Both the position numbers and the translations under genes were made by a program. Shown here one piece after another: positions 8,718-17,989 of a DNA stretch of 64,000 nt; position 1 is the first letter of the stretch, and the number at the start of each line of letters is the position of its first letter. The notes beneath the pieces were generated by a model that was not told the origin of the DNA, did not search any database, and was given only the letters and a program-made list of their open reading frames with translations. Source of the DNA: Burkholderiales bacterium (GTDB lineage: Bacteria; Pseudomonadota; Gammaproteobacteria; Burkholderiales; Burkholderiaceae_C); the NCBI GenBank assembly GCA_016702555.1, contig JADJDV010000003.1, positions 62,001 to 126,000 of the forward strand, given 5' to 3'.

Positions 8718-9539
8718 ATGAGCATCACCATCAAGGACGACGCCGGCATCGCGGGCATGCGCGAGGCCTGCCGCATCGCCTCGCAAGTGCTGGACGAGAT
8801 CACGCCGCACATCGTGCCGGGCATCACCACGCTGGACATCGACCGCTTGAGCGCTGAATCGATGGCGCGCCACGGCACGCGATCGGCCACCGTCGGCTAC
8901 CAGCCGCCCGGCTACCCGCCCTACCCTGGCCACGTGTGCACCTCGGTCAACCATGTGGTGTGCCACGGTATTCCGGCCGACAAGCCGCTGAAAAAGGGCG
9001 ACATCGTCAACGTCGATGTCACCGTGATCACCGAAGACGGCTGGTACGGCGACAACAGCCGCATGTTCGAGATCGGCGAGGTGTCGATCGCCGCGCGGCG
9101 CCTGTGCGCGCTGACCTTCGACGCCATGTGGCTGGGCATCGAGCAGGTGCGGCCGGGCGCGCGCCTGGGCGACGTCGGCCACGCAATCCAGAAGTTCGTC
9201 GAAGGCCACGGCCTGTCGGTGGTGCGCGAGTTCTGCGGCCATGGCATCGGGCAGCGATTCCATGAGGACCCGCAGGTGCTGCACTACGGCAAGCCGGGCA
9301 CGGGCGAAGAGTTGGTGGCGGGCATGACCTTCACCATCGAGCCCATGATCAACATCGGCCGGCGCGATATCAAGGAGATGCCCGACGGCTGGACCATCGT
9401 CACGCGCGACCGCAGCCTGTCGGCGCAGTGGGAGCACACGGTGCTGGTCACGCCCATCGGCTACGAGGTGCTGACGCTGTCGGACGGCAGCCCGGCCACC
9501 CCGGACTTCGTCAAGGGCATGGCGCACGCCGCTGCCTGA
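8718..9539 (+). CDS. map: Methionine aminopeptidase type I
   Basis: A 273-residue type I methionine aminopeptidase, which removes initiator methionine from nascent proteins. Metal ligands are visible in the canonical order: Asp pair in VNVDVTVITEDGWYGDNS, His in FCGHGIG, Glu in FTIEPMI and Glu in WEHTVLV. CTSVNHVVCHGIP is the substrate loop. Length is normal. A GATAAT box at 8704-8709 lies only nine bases before the ATG, so the message may have almost no leader. glnD follows after 26 bp. Confidence 0.97.
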   Translation: MSITIKDDAGIAGMREACRIASQVLDEITPHIVPGITTLDIDRLSAESMARHGTRSATVGYQPPGYPPYPGHVCTSVNHVVCHGIPADKPLKKGDIVNVDVTVITEDGWYGDNSRMFEIGEVSIAARRLCALTFDAMWLGIEQVRPGARLGDVGHAIQKFVEGHGLSVVREFCGHGIGQRFHEDPQVLHYGKPGTGEELVAGMTFTIEPMINIGRRDIKEMPDGWTIVTRDRSLSAQWEHTVLVTPIGYEVLTLSDGSPATPDFVKGMAHAAA

Positions 9540-9565
9540 GCGGCGCGCGCCCGACATCTCCACCC

Positions 9566-12238
9566 ATGGCCGCCGGTGCCGACCTGGCCGCAGCGACGGG
9601 CGCGCCAGCGGCCGGCGATTTTCGGCAAAAAAAGAAGGCGCTGCTCGACGGCCTGCGCGAAGCGCGCAGCGGTTTGCGCGGTGCGCGACGCGGCCTGGCG
9701 CAGCTGTCCCGGCTGGCCGACACCACGCTGACCGCGCTGTGGCGCCAGGCCGGCTGGGCGCCGGACGCCGCCCTGGTGGCCGTGGGCGGCTTTGGCCGCG
9801 GTGAGCTGTATCCGCAATCCGACGTCGACGTGCTGCTGCTGCTGCCGGCCACGGCCGACCCGGCGCACGATGCGGCGCTGCGCCAGCGCGTCGAGCGCTT
9901 CATCAGCAGTTGCTGGGACGCCGGGCTGGAGATCGGCTCCAGCGTGCGCACGGTGAGCGAGTGTGTCGATATGGCGCGCGCCGATATCAGCGTGCAGACG
10001 GCGCTGCTGGAAGCGCGCCTGATCTGCGGCAGCCGCGCGCTGTTCGACGAGTTCCGGCACTGCTTCCTGGCGGCGCTGGATTCGCTCGAGTTCTTCACCG
10101 CCAAGCGGCTGGAGATGCGCCAGCGCCACACCAAGTACGAGGACACGCCCTACGCGCTCGAGCCCAACTGCAAGGAGTCGCCGGGCGGCCTGCGCGACTT
10201 ACAGATCATCCTGTGGGCGGCGCGCGCCGCCGGCATTGGCGACCGCTGGGAAGACTTGCAGCGCGCTGGCCTGGTGACGGGGCACGAATTGCGCCAGCTG
10301 CGCCACAACGAAGCGCTGCTGGCGCTGGTGCGCACGCGCCTGCACCTGATCGCCGGGCGGCGCGAGGATCGCCTGGTGTTCGACCTGCAAAGTACCGTCG
10401 CCGAATCGCTCGGTTTTCGCCACCGCTTCGGCAAGGACGGCCGCATGACGCTGCGCGCCAGCGAGGTGCTGATGCGGCGCTACTACTGGGCCGCCAAGGC
10501 GGTGACGCAGCTCAACCAGCTGCTGCTGCAAGGCATCGAGGAACAGCTGCGCCGGCAGCGCGGCGAGCCGGCGCCGGCGCTGCGCCCGGTCAACCCGCGC
10601 TTCTTCGACAAGGGCGGCATGATCGAGGTGGCCGACGATGAGTTGTACCAGCGCGAGCCGCACGCCATCCTCGAGACCTTTCTGCTGTTCGCGCAGACGC
10701 GCAGCATCAAGGGTTTGTCGATGCGCACGCTGCGCGCGCTCTACAACGCGCGCCGGCTGATGGACCACAGTTTTCGCAACGACCCGGTCAATCGCCAGAC
10801 CTTCATGGCCATCCTGCAGCAGCCGCAGGGCATCACGCATGCGTTCCGGCTGATGAACCAGACCTCGGTGCTGGGGCGCTACCTGTGGGTCTTCCGGCGC
10901 ATCGTCGGGCAGATGCAGCACGATCTGTTCCACGTCTACACGGTGGACCAGCACATCCTGATGGTGCTGCGCAACATGCGGCGCTTCTTCATCGCCGAGC
11001 ACGCGCACGAATACCCGTTCTGCTCGCAACTGGCGGCCGGCTGGGACAAGCCCTGGCTCCTGTACACGGCGGCGCTGTTCCACGACATCGCCAAGGGGCG
11101 CGGCGGCGACCATTCCGAACTGGGCGCGCGCGAGGTGCGGCGCTTCTGCCACGACCACGGCGTGGCGCTGGCCGACATGCAGCTGATCGAGTTCCTGGTG
11201 CGCCAGCACCTGGCCATGAGCCAGGTCGCGCAAAAGGAGGATTTGAGCGATCCGGCCGTGATCGAGACCTTCGCGCGTCGCGTCGGCAACGAGCGCCAGC
11301 TGACCGCGCTGTACCTGCTGACGGTGGCCGATGTGCGCGGCACCAGCCCCAAGGTGTGGAACGCCTGGAAGGGCAAGCTGCTGGAAGACCTGTACAAGCT
11401 GACGGTGCACGCGCTGGGCGGGCGCGCACCCGATGCCGGCGCCGTGATCGAGGCGCGCAAGCGCCAGGCGCTGGCCGAACTGGCCACCGGTGCGCTGCCG
11501 CAGCACGCGCCGCCGCCGCTGTGGGACACGCTCGACATCAGCTACTTCATGCGCCACGATGCCGGCGACATCGCCTGGCACGCGCAGCAGCTGGCGCCGC
11601 ACCTGCGCGCGTCCGATGGCGCACCGTCGCTGACCGCCATGGCCGGCGCGACGCTGCCGCCGGTGGTGCGCGCGCGCCCCTCGCCGGTCGGCGAAGGCCT
11701 GCAGGTGCTGGTCTACGTGGCCGACCGGCCCGATCTGTTCGCGCGCATCTGCGGCTACTTCGAGCGCGCCGGCTTCTCGATCCTGGACGCCAAGATCCAC
11801 ACCACGCGCGATGGCCACGCGCTCGACACCTTCCAGGTCGTCGGCGCCGTGGTACCGCAGCACTCACGCGAGTTCGTGGACATGGTGCAGGCCGAGCTGC
11901 CGGCCGCCATCGAGAGCCAGGCGCCGCTGCGCACGCCGCGCCTGGGCCGCGTATCGCGCCGGGTGCGGAGTTTTCCCATCGCGCCGCGCATCGACTTGCG
12001 GCCCGACGAGAAGGCGCAGCACTGGCTGCTGACGGTGACCGCCAGCGACCGCGTTGGCCTGCTCTACGGCATCGCCCACGTGCTGGCTGCGCACGGCATC
12101 GACCTGGAACTGGCCAAGATCACCACCCTGGGCGAGCGCGTGGAAGACACCTTTCTGCTGCAGGGCGCGCAGTTGCAGCACGCCAGGACGCAGCTGGCGA
12201 TCGAGCAGGAACTGATGGCGGTGCTGGAGTCGCAGTGA
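9566..12238 (+). CDS. glnD: Bifunctional uridylyltransferase/uridylyl-removing enzyme GlnD
   Basis: An 890-residue GlnD, the nitrogen-sensing enzyme that uridylylates and deuridylylates PII proteins. The nucleotidyltransferase site is GGFGRGELYPQSDVDVLLL (about residues 73-92). The HD hydrolase site is LFHDIAKGRGGDHSELGA, and two C-terminal ACT domains begin near VLVYVADRPDLFARICGYF and LLTVTASDRVGLLYGIAHVL. The start at ATG 9566 gives MAAGADLA; the reading frame continues upstream inside map but without family similarity. Map-glnD order is common in proteobacteria. Confidence 0.96.
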   Translation: MAAGADLAAATGAPAAGDFRQKKKALLDGLREARSGLRGARRGLAQLSRLADTTLTALWRQAGWAPDAALVAVGGFGRGELYPQSDVDVLLLLPATADPAHDAALRQRVERFISSCWDAGLEIGSSVRTVSECVDMARADISVQTALLEARLICGSRALFDEFRHCFLAALDSLEFFTAKRLEMRQRHTKYEDTPYALEPNCKESPGGLRDLQIILWAARAAGIGDRWEDLQRAGLVTGHELRQLRHNEALLALVRTRLHLIAGRREDRLVFDLQSTVAESLGFRHRFGKDGRMTLRASEVLMRRYYWAAKAVTQLNQLLLQGIEEQLRRQRGEPAPALRPVNPRFFDKGGMIEVADDELYQREPHAILETFLLFAQTRSIKGLSMRTLRALYNARRLMDHSFRNDPVNRQTFMAILQQPQGITHAFRLMNQTSVLGRYLWVFRRIVGQMQHDLFHVYTVDQHILMVLRNMRRFFIAEHAHEYPFCSQLAAGWDKPWLLYTAALFHDIAKGRGGDHSELGAREVRRFCHDHGVALADMQLIEFLVRQHLAMSQVAQKEDLSDPAVIETFARRVGNERQLTALYLLTVADVRGTSPKVWNAWKGKLLEDLYKLTVHALGGRAPDAGAVIEARKRQALAELATGALPQHAPPPLWDTLDISYFMRHDAGDIAWHAQQLAPHLRASDGAPSLTAMAGATLPPVVRARPSPVGEGLQVLVYVADRPDLFARICGYFERAGFSILDAKIHTTRDGHALDTFQVVGAVVPQHSREFVDMVQAELPAAIESQAPLRTPRLGRVSRRVRSFPIAPRIDLRPDEKAQHWLLTVTASDRVGLLYGIAHVLAAHGIDLELAKITTLGERVEDTFLLQGAQLQHARTQLAIEQELMAVLESQ

Positions 12239-12259
12239 GCGGCGTGGCGACGCGCGACC

Positions 12260-12607
12260 TCAGGCCTTGAGCTCCTTGATCATCACCAGCAGCATCTTGA
12301 ACTGCCCCACCGGGTGCACCGCATGCGGCACGTTGGCCGGCATCAGCAGGCTCTGACCGGCCGCGACCTGGTGCTGTTGCCCCGCCACCGTGATCTCGGC
12401 CGTGCCCTCGACGCCGATCACCAGCGCATCGAAGGGCGCCGTGTGCTCGCTCAAGCCCTCGCCACCATCGAAGGCGAACAGCGTCACGCTGCCGCCGCTG
12501 TTCTTCACCAGCATGCGGCTGACGATGGCCTGCTCCTGATACTGCAGCAAAGTCGCGAGGTTTTCGACCTTCGGCGTGTTGTCGACCGACGGCTTTTGGG
12601 TGTTCAT
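12260..12607 (-). CDS. Cupin domain protein
   Basis: A 115-residue single-domain cupin. The two motifs read as LSEHTAPFDALVIGVEGTAE and PANVPHAVHPVGQFKML, giving a small beta barrel with probable His metal ligands. It belongs to the short AraC-cupin-like proteins of unknown substrate. It is convergent with glnD (21 bp between stops) and lies downstream of hrpA on the same strand. It ends in a short KELKA tail. Confidence 0.82.
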   Translation of the reverse strand: MNTQKPSVDNTPKVENLATLLQYQEQAIVSRMLVKNSGGSVTLFAFDGGEGLSEHTAPFDALVIGVEGTAEITVAGQQHQVAAGQSLLMPANVPHAVHPVGQFKMLLVMIKELKA

Positions 12608-12674
12608 GGCAGCTCCTGCTTGAGGCGGGCCGCAGCGGCGCGGCCGTGTTGGACGATTATCGTGACACCTGTAG

Positions 12675-15600
12675 CTACGCTTGCACCTGCGCCCACACCT
12701 TTTCCAGCCGCTTGACGCTGACCGGCTGCGGCGTGCGCAATTCCTGCGCGAAGAAGGACACGCGCAGTTCTTCCAGCAGCCAGCGCAGCTCTTGCATGCG
12801 GGCATCTTGCTGGCCTTTGCGCTCGGCGACCAGGCGCCAGAAGCGTTGGTCTTGCGCGCGCGCGTCCTGCATGCGTTGTGCGTCGCGCGCAGGATCGGCG
12901 CGCAGCTTGTCCAGGCGCAGCACGATGGCTTTGAGGTAGCGAGGGAAGTGCTGCAGCGCGGCCCAGGGGGTGACGGCGAGGAAGTTCTTGGGCACCAGGC
13001 GTTGCAGTTGCTCAGCGGCGTCCTTGGTGGCGTCGGGGGCGTTCTTGGTGTCCTTGATCTTGCGGGTGGCGGCGGCGTATTCGGTGAGGATGGTGCCGGC
13101 CAGGCGCGCGATTTCGTTGGCAATCAGGGTCAGGCGGGCACGGCCTTCGTCTACGCGCTGTTTGAAGTCGCCTTCAGTCGCAGGCAGCGGGTCGATGAGG
13201 AAGGCGCGGTCGAGGGCGACGTCGATGATTTGCTGGCGCAGCTCTTCGGCCGTGCCCCCGCCCGCTCCGTCGGGCGTTCGTCCAACCTGCATGTAGGCGA
13301 CGGCCATCTTCTGCAAGTCGGGGACGTTCTTCTCGAGGTACTTCAGCGCGTCCTTGATCTGCAGCGAGAACAGGCGGCGCAGGCCGGCGCGGTGCTTGGC
13401 GGCGGCGACTTCGGGCTCGTCGAAGACCTCGATGGTGACCGCATCATCGGCGTCGATCAGCGCGGGGAAGCCGACGAGGGTCTGGCCCTTGCGGCGGATT
13501 TCGAGCAGTTCGGGCAACTCGCCGAAGGTCCAGGCGGTGTGACGCTGGTCGGCGGACAGGGTGATGCCCACTTCTGGTTTGATAGCTGCTTGCGCTTGAC
13601 CAGCAAGGGCTGAAGGCTGATTTGGCTCTGAATCCTGACTTTTGATGGATGCGGGCTGGCCCTCACCCTGCCCCCGGATCGCGTCCGGGGCAGGCTCTCT
13701 CCCAGAGGGAGAGGGTAAAGAGGCCCGCAGGCCAGCCAGCGCCTGGAACGCGCCGCGCGCCTCGCCGCCCAGCTCGGCCTTCAGCGCGGCCAGGTTGCGG
13801 CCGTGCCCGCGCTGCCGGCCATGCTCGTCGACCACGCGGAAGTTCATGAACAGGTGCCCGGGCAGCATGTCGAGCTTGAAATCGGTGCGCTTGACATCCA
13901 GGCTGGTCACGTCACGCACCTGCTTCAACAGCGCGTCGGTCAGGCTGCCTTGGCCGAATGCCTCGGGCGTGCCCAGCACCTCGGCCAGGCGCGCGGCGCT
14001 TTCGGGCAGGGGCACGAAGCGGCTGCGCGGGCGCTGGGGCAGGCTTTTGAGCAGCGCCTGGATCTTGTCCTTCAGCATGCCGGGCACCAGCCATTCGGCG
14101 CGCGCTTCGCTGACCTGGTTGAGTACGAACAGCGGCACGGTCACTGTCAGGCCATCCTTGGCGTCGCCGGGTTGGTGCAGGTAGGCGGCGCTGCAATCGA
14201 CGCCGCCCAAGCGAATCATCTTGGGGAAGGCGCTGGTGGTGATGCCCGCGGCCTCGTGGCGCATCAGCTCGTCGCGGGTCAGGCGCAGCAGGTCGGGGTT
14301 GGTGCGGCTGGCTTCGCGCCACCACTTCTCAAAATCGCGCCCGTTGCTGATGCCCTGCGGCACCTGCGCGTCGTAGAAGGCGTAGATCAGCTCATCATCG
14401 ACCAGCACGTCTTGCCGGCGGCTCTTGTGCTCCAGCTCTTCAACCTTGGCGATGGTCTTGGCGTTGGCTTGCAAGAACGGCAGGCGGCGTGCCCAGTCTT
14501 CGGGCCATTCACCGTTGACCAAGGCCTCGCGGATGAAGATGTCGCGCGCGGCGCGCGGGTCGACTTGGCCGAAGCTCTTGCGGCGGCCGCTGTAGACGAC
14601 CAGGCCGTAGATCGTGGCGCGCTCCAGCGCGATCACGTCTTGCGCCTTCTTCTCCCAGTGCGGCTCCAGTAGCTGCTTCTTGAGCAGGTGGCCGCCGACT
14701 TCTTCCAGCCATTCGGGCTCGATGTGGGCCACGCCGCGGCCGTACAGGCGCGTGGTTTCGACCAGCTCGGCGGCCACGATCCAGCGACCGGGCTTTTTGC
14801 TGAGGTGCGCGCCGGGGTGGCGGTGGAACTTGATGCCGCGTGCGCCCAGGTATTCGCCGCTGGGGGCGTCGCCCGACTCCAGCTTGTGGCCGACGTTGCC
14901 CAGCAGGCCGGCGAGCAGGGATTTGTGGAGCGCCTCATAGCCGGCAGAAACCTGCCCCCACGCTCCGCGCTGCGCGTCTGCGCTGCCCCCCGAGGGGGCC
15001 GCGCCCGGCTTGGGGCGGCCCGGCGCCGGGCGATGGGTGTTTTCTATCCACCCGTGCTCGGCCACCACGGTGTGCAGTTGCGTGTGGATGTCGCGCCACT
15101 CGCGCACGCGGCGGATGCTGATGTAGTTCTGGCGCAGCAGGTTTTCCCACTGGCGGTTGCTGAGTTTGTGGGTGGGCGCGCCCTCACCCCCGCCCTCTCC
15201 CGCGTGCGGGAGAGGGAGTTTCTTGGGGGTGTTGCCGCCTCTGCCGCTGGCGGGAGCGGGTTGGGATGGCTCGCCCAACGCCCGCCGCGCCGCTTCCATC
15301 GCCAGTGCCGCGCGCTGTGCGGCAGGCAGCGCCGCCAGATTGGCCGGCTGCGCCTTCGCACCCCGCCCTTCCTGCGCCGCCATCTCAGCGCGCGTCTTCA
15401 CCACCTGCCCGCCGCGCGCATCGTGCAACCACTTCCACAGCCGCAGATAGCCGCTGAATTCGCTCTTCTCATCGTCGAACTTGGCGTGCGCCTGGTCGGC
15501 CTGGGCTTGCGCTTCCAGCGGACGGTCGCGCACGTCCTGCACGCTCAAGGCGGCAGCGATGATCAGCACCTCGCGCAGCGCCCCACGCTCACGCGCTTCC

Positions 15601-17144
15601 AGAATCATCCGTCCCACGCGCGGGTCGAGCGGCAGGCGCGCCAGTTCAGCGCCCAGCGGCGTCAGCTCTTGCGCCTCGTCCATCGCGCCCAGCTCTTGCA
15701 GCAGCTGAATGCCATCCGCAATCGCGCGGCCCGATGGCGCATCGAGAAACGGAAAGTCCTCCACCCGCCCGCCCTCTCCCCCTAAGTGCAGGCTCTTCAT
15801 GCGCAGGATGACGGCGGCCAGCGACGAGCGCAGGATCTCGGGGTCGGTAAAGCGCGGGCGGCTGGCAAAGTCCTTTTCGTCGTACAGGCGGATGCAGATG
15901 CCATCGCTCACCCGCCCGCAGCGGCCGGCGCGCTGGTTGGCGGCCGCCTGGCTCACCGGCTCGATCAGCAACTGTTCCACCTTGCTGCGATAGCTGTAGC
16001 GCTTGACGCGCGCCGTGCCTGCATCAATCACGTATTTGATGCCTGGCACCGTGAGCGAGGTCTCGGCCACGTTGGTGGCGATCACGATGCGCGGCGCGCC
16101 GTGCGTGTCGAACACACGGTCCTGCTCGGCTTGGCTGAGGCGCGCGAACAGCGGCAGCACCTCGGCGTTGCGCGTCAGCGGGCTGTGCGTCAGGTGCTTG
16201 CGCAGGTGGTCGGCGGCATCGCGGATTTCGCGCTCGCCGGGCAGAAAAATCAGGATGTCGCCAGAAACAGGCCCCCACGCGCCGCGCTTCGCGTCTTCGC
16301 TGGCCCCCGAGGGGGCCCCGTCCGGCTTGGGGCGGCCCGGCGCCGGACGGCGGCCCCCCCACACTTCATCGACGGCCTCGGCAATCGCGTCGTTCAGATC
16401 GTGGTCGCGGCTTTCCTCGAAGGGGCGATAACGCTGCTCCACTGGATAGGTTCGGCCCGACACCATCAGCACCGGCGCGGGATGTCCGCGCGCATCGGCA
16501 AAGTGCTTGGCGAACCGATCCGCGTCGATGGTGGCCGAGGTGACGATCACCTTCAGATCAGGCCGGCGCGGCAAGATCTGCTTCAGATACCCGAGCAGAA
16601 AGTCGATGTTCAGGCTGCGCTCGTGCGCCTCGTCAATGATGATGGTGTCGTAATTTTTCAGCAGCGGATCGGTCTGCGTCTCGGCCAGCAAGATGCCGTC
16701 GGTCATCAGCTTCACGCTGGCGCCGGGCGACAGGCGGTCGTTGAAGCGCACCTTGTAGCCGACCACGTCGCCGAGCGGCGTTTGCAGCTCGTCCGCAATG
16801 CGCTTGGCCACGCTGGTGGCGGCGATGCGGCGCGGCTGCGTGTGACCGATCAATTGCCCACGCTGCCCTGCCGGCGCGTTGCAGCGCCCGCGCCCCATGG
16901 CCAGCGCGATCTTCGGCAACTGCGTGGTTTTGCCCGAACCCGTTTCGCCGCACACGATGACGACCTGATGCGCCTGCAGCGCCGCCATGATCTCGTCCTT
17001 GCGTTCGCTGACCGGTAGATTCGCCGGAAAGTCGAGCCGCTGGGGCGGGTTGGCTGCCACCGCTTCAGGACGACGATGGCGTTCAGGGGCTTGGCGGGGG
17101 AGCGGTTGGGGCTGCGCGGAAGACGTCGGGCGCGTGGGTCTCAT
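12675..17144 (-). CDS. hrpA: ATP-dependent RNA helicase HrpA, enlarged by in-frame repeat insertions
   Basis: A 1489-residue DEAH-box helicase of the HrpA family, about 190 residues longer than the ~1300 usual for the family. Walker A GETGSGKT is at residues 66-73, DEAH is within IIIDEAHERS, and the QRAGRCGR motif VI is intact. The C-terminal half carries the HrpA-specific DUF3418 region. The extra length comes largely from five low-complexity Pro/Gly/Ala stretches at roughly residues 265-295, 630-659, 702-734, 1142-1163 and 1165-1190. Each coincides with a palindromic or dispersed DNA repeat and none creates a stop. ATG 17144 (MRPTRPTSS) is preferred to a further upstream start. Confidence 0.94.
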   Translation of the reverse strand: MRPTRPTSSAQPQPLPRQAPERHRRPEAVAANPPQRLDFPANLPVSERKDEIMAALQAHQVVIVCGETGSGKTTQLPKIALAMGRGRCNAPAGQRGQLIGHTQPRRIAATSVAKRIADELQTPLGDVVGYKVRFNDRLSPGASVKLMTDGILLAETQTDPLLKNYDTIIIDEAHERSLNIDFLLGYLKQILPRRPDLKVIVTSATIDADRFAKHFADARGHPAPVLMVSGRTYPVEQRYRPFEESRDHDLNDAIAEAVDEVWGGRRPAPGRPKPDGAPSGASEDAKRGAWGPVSGDILIFLPGEREIRDAADHLRKHLTHSPLTRNAEVLPLFARLSQAEQDRVFDTHGAPRIVIATNVAETSLTVPGIKYVIDAGTARVKRYSYRSKVEQLLIEPVSQAAANQRAGRCGRVSDGICIRLYDEKDFASRPRFTDPEILRSSLAAVILRMKSLHLGGEGGRVEDFPFLDAPSGRAIADGIQLLQELGAMDEAQELTPLGAELARLPLDPRVGRMILEARERGALREVLIIAAALSVQDVRDRPLEAQAQADQAHAKFDDEKSEFSGYLRLWKWLHDARGGQVVKTRAEMAAQEGRGAKAQPANLAALPAAQRAALAMEAARRALGEPSQPAPASGRGGNTPKKLPLPHAGEGGGEGAPTHKLSNRQWENLLRQNYISIRRVREWRDIHTQLHTVVAEHGWIENTHRPAPGRPKPGAAPSGGSADAQRGAWGQVSAGYEALHKSLLAGLLGNVGHKLESGDAPSGEYLGARGIKFHRHPGAHLSKKPGRWIVAAELVETTRLYGRGVAHIEPEWLEEVGGHLLKKQLLEPHWEKKAQDVIALERATIYGLVVYSGRRKSFGQVDPRAARDIFIREALVNGEWPEDWARRLPFLQANAKTIAKVEELEHKSRRQDVLVDDELIYAFYDAQVPQGISNGRDFEKWWREASRTNPDLLRLTRDELMRHEAAGITTSAFPKMIRLGGVDCSAAYLHQPGDAKDGLTVTVPLFVLNQVSEARAEWLVPGMLKDKIQALLKSLPQRPRSRFVPLPESAARLAEVLGTPEAFGQGSLTDALLKQVRDVTSLDVKRTDFKLDMLPGHLFMNFRVVDEHGRQRGHGRNLAALKAELGGEARGAFQALAGLRASLPSPSGREPAPDAIRGQGEGQPASIKSQDSEPNQPSALAGQAQAAIKPEVGITLSADQRHTAWTFGELPELLEIRRKGQTLVGFPALIDADDAVTIEVFDEPEVAAAKHRAGLRRLFSLQIKDALKYLEKNVPDLQKMAVAYMQVGRTPDGAGGGTAEELRQQIIDVALDRAFLIDPLPATEGDFKQRVDEGRARLTLIANEIARLAGTILTEYAAATRKIKDTKNAPDATKDAAEQLQRLVPKNFLAVTPWAALQHFPRYLKAIVLRLDKLRADPARDAQRMQDARAQDQRFWRLVAERKGQQDARMQELRWLLEELRVSFFAQELRTPQPVSVKRLEKVWAQVQA
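13577..13650 (+). repeat. Dispersed Comamonadaceae-type repeat, copy inside hrpA
   Basis: This stretch begins GATAGCTGCTTGCGCTTGAC (from 13581) and closely matches a second copy at 40457-40520. Here it lies within hrpA and is translated in frame as a Ser/Gln/Ala-rich insertion. I recall very similar elements scattered in intergenic regions of Acidovorax, Rhodoferax and related genomes; that is memory, not a search. Confidence 0.75.
13661..13717. repeat. Composite palindromic repeat inside hrpA
   Basis: Two adjacent hairpins: CTGCCCCCGGA paired with TCCGGGGCAG (13668-13693), then CTCTCCC paired with GGGAGAG immediately after. It is read in frame through hrpA as a LPSPSGREPAPD-type insertion and abuts the dispersed repeat at 13577-13650. 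Confidence 0.7.
14944..15032. repeat. 89-bp GC-rich repeat, copy 1 inside hrpA
   Basis: This segment matches 16261-16350 with about ten mismatches by eye. Both copies start near AGAAAC, share CGGCTTGGGGCGGCCCGGCG, and contain the palindromic core CCCCCGAGGGGG. Both are translated in the same hrpA frame as PAPGRPKP...PSG...RGAWG. Confidence 0.85.
15193..15216. repeat. Perfect hairpin repeat inside hrpA
   Basis: An 11-bp perfect inverted repeat, CCCTCTCCCGC and GCGGGAGAGGG, with a two-base loop. It has the look of a REP-type element and lies in a stretch of hrpA coding for a Pro/Gly-rich insertion (LPLPHAGEGGGEG). Related hairpins occur at 13661-13717 and 40322-40346. Confidence 0.75.
16261..16350. 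repeat. 89-bp GC-rich repeat, copy 2 inside hrpA
   Basis: Second copy of the element at 14944-15032, same orientation. It interrupts the helicase region of hrpA between the VDEVW segment and the ILIFLPGEREI strand, where ordinary HrpA proteins have a short loop. The insertion keeps the frame. Confidence 0.85.
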
Positions 17145-17210
17145 GGGGTGCCGGATTATCCCGCATGGTTCCGTGCCGAGCACTCAAAACCACTTGCGCA
17201 CGACCAAGAA

Positions 17211-17226
17211 GTGAATTACAGTTCAC
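17211..17226. promoter_or_regulatory. Inverted repeat, probable TetR-family operator
   Basis: GTGAA and TTCAC arms separated by six bases form a 16-bp imperfect palindrome (GTGAATTACAGTTCAC) 29 bp upstream of the TetR-family start. The position between divergent hrpA and the tetR-aidB pair fits an autoregulatory operator. The assignment is inference from position and symmetry. Confidence 0.5.
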
Positions 17227-17254
17227 GTCGATTTGAATATGGATTCATTTCTTC

Positions 17255-17989
17255 ATGGCCTACCGCAAAACCAAGCAGGTTGAAGCCCGCCTGGCCGACA
17301 ACCGCAACCGCATCCTGGCCGCCGCGCGCGCGCTGGTCAGCGAAGGCGGCTGGCCCGAGGCGCAGGTCAGCCACGTGGCGGCCGCCGCCGGTCTGGCCAC
17401 CGGTACCGTGTACCGCTACTTCCCGTCCAAGGCCGATTTGTTCGTCGAGGTGCTGTCCATCGTGTCGCAACGCGAGGTGGACGTGATGCAGGCGATTGCC
17501 GATGGCGCCGAATCGCCCGAGCAGCGCCTGCGCGCGGCCGTCACCACGTTTGTCGAGCGCGCCATGCGCAACCGCCGTCTGGCCTACGCGATGATTGCCG
17601 AGCCCTGCGAGCGCCAGATCGAAGCGGCGCGCCTGGCCTACCGGCACGCGATCAGTCTGCAGATCATGCGCATCGTGCAGGATGGCCTGGCCACGGGCGA
17701 GTTTCGCGCCGGTGTGGATCCGAGCATCGCCGCCACCGTGATCGTCGGTGGCTTCATGGAAGGGCTGATCGGCCCGCTGTCGCCGCTCAATGCCGATTTC
17801 GGCCATGTATCGGGCAACCGCGGCAGCCAGAAGCCCGTCGCGGTGCGCGATCTGGCCGGACAGATCGCCAGCGTGTGCTGCGCCGCCGTCGCCCCTCTGG
17901 CCACCATAGGTGCCCGCACACGCGCCGGCCACCTGCACCCCGTACCCGTTTCCCCCGCCACCCCACCGACACCCAGGAGATCCGCATGA
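17255..17989 (+). CDS. TetR/AcrR family transcriptional regulator
   Basis: A 244-residue TetR-type repressor. The N-terminal HTH (residues ~15-62) is well conserved: RNRILAAARALVSEGGW, VSHVAAAAGLATGTVYRYFPSKADLF. The rest is an all-helical ligand domain with an Ala/Pro-rich C-terminal tail. Its stop overlaps the start of the acyl-CoA dehydrogenase gene (ATGA at 17986-17989), so it is cotranscribed with and probably regulates that gene, with an acyl-CoA or fatty-acid-like ligand as the obvious guess. Confidence 0.9.
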   Translation: MAYRKTKQVEARLADNRNRILAAARALVSEGGWPEAQVSHVAAAAGLATGTVYRYFPSKADLFVEVLSIVSQREVDVMQAIADGAESPEQRLRAAVTTFVERAMRNRRLAYAMIAEPCERQIEAARLAYRHAISLQIMRIVQDGLATGEFRAGVDPSIAATVIVGGFMEGLIGPLSPLNADFGHVSGNRGSQKPVAVRDLAGQIASVCCAAVAPLATIGARTRAGHLHPVPVSPATPPTPRRSA

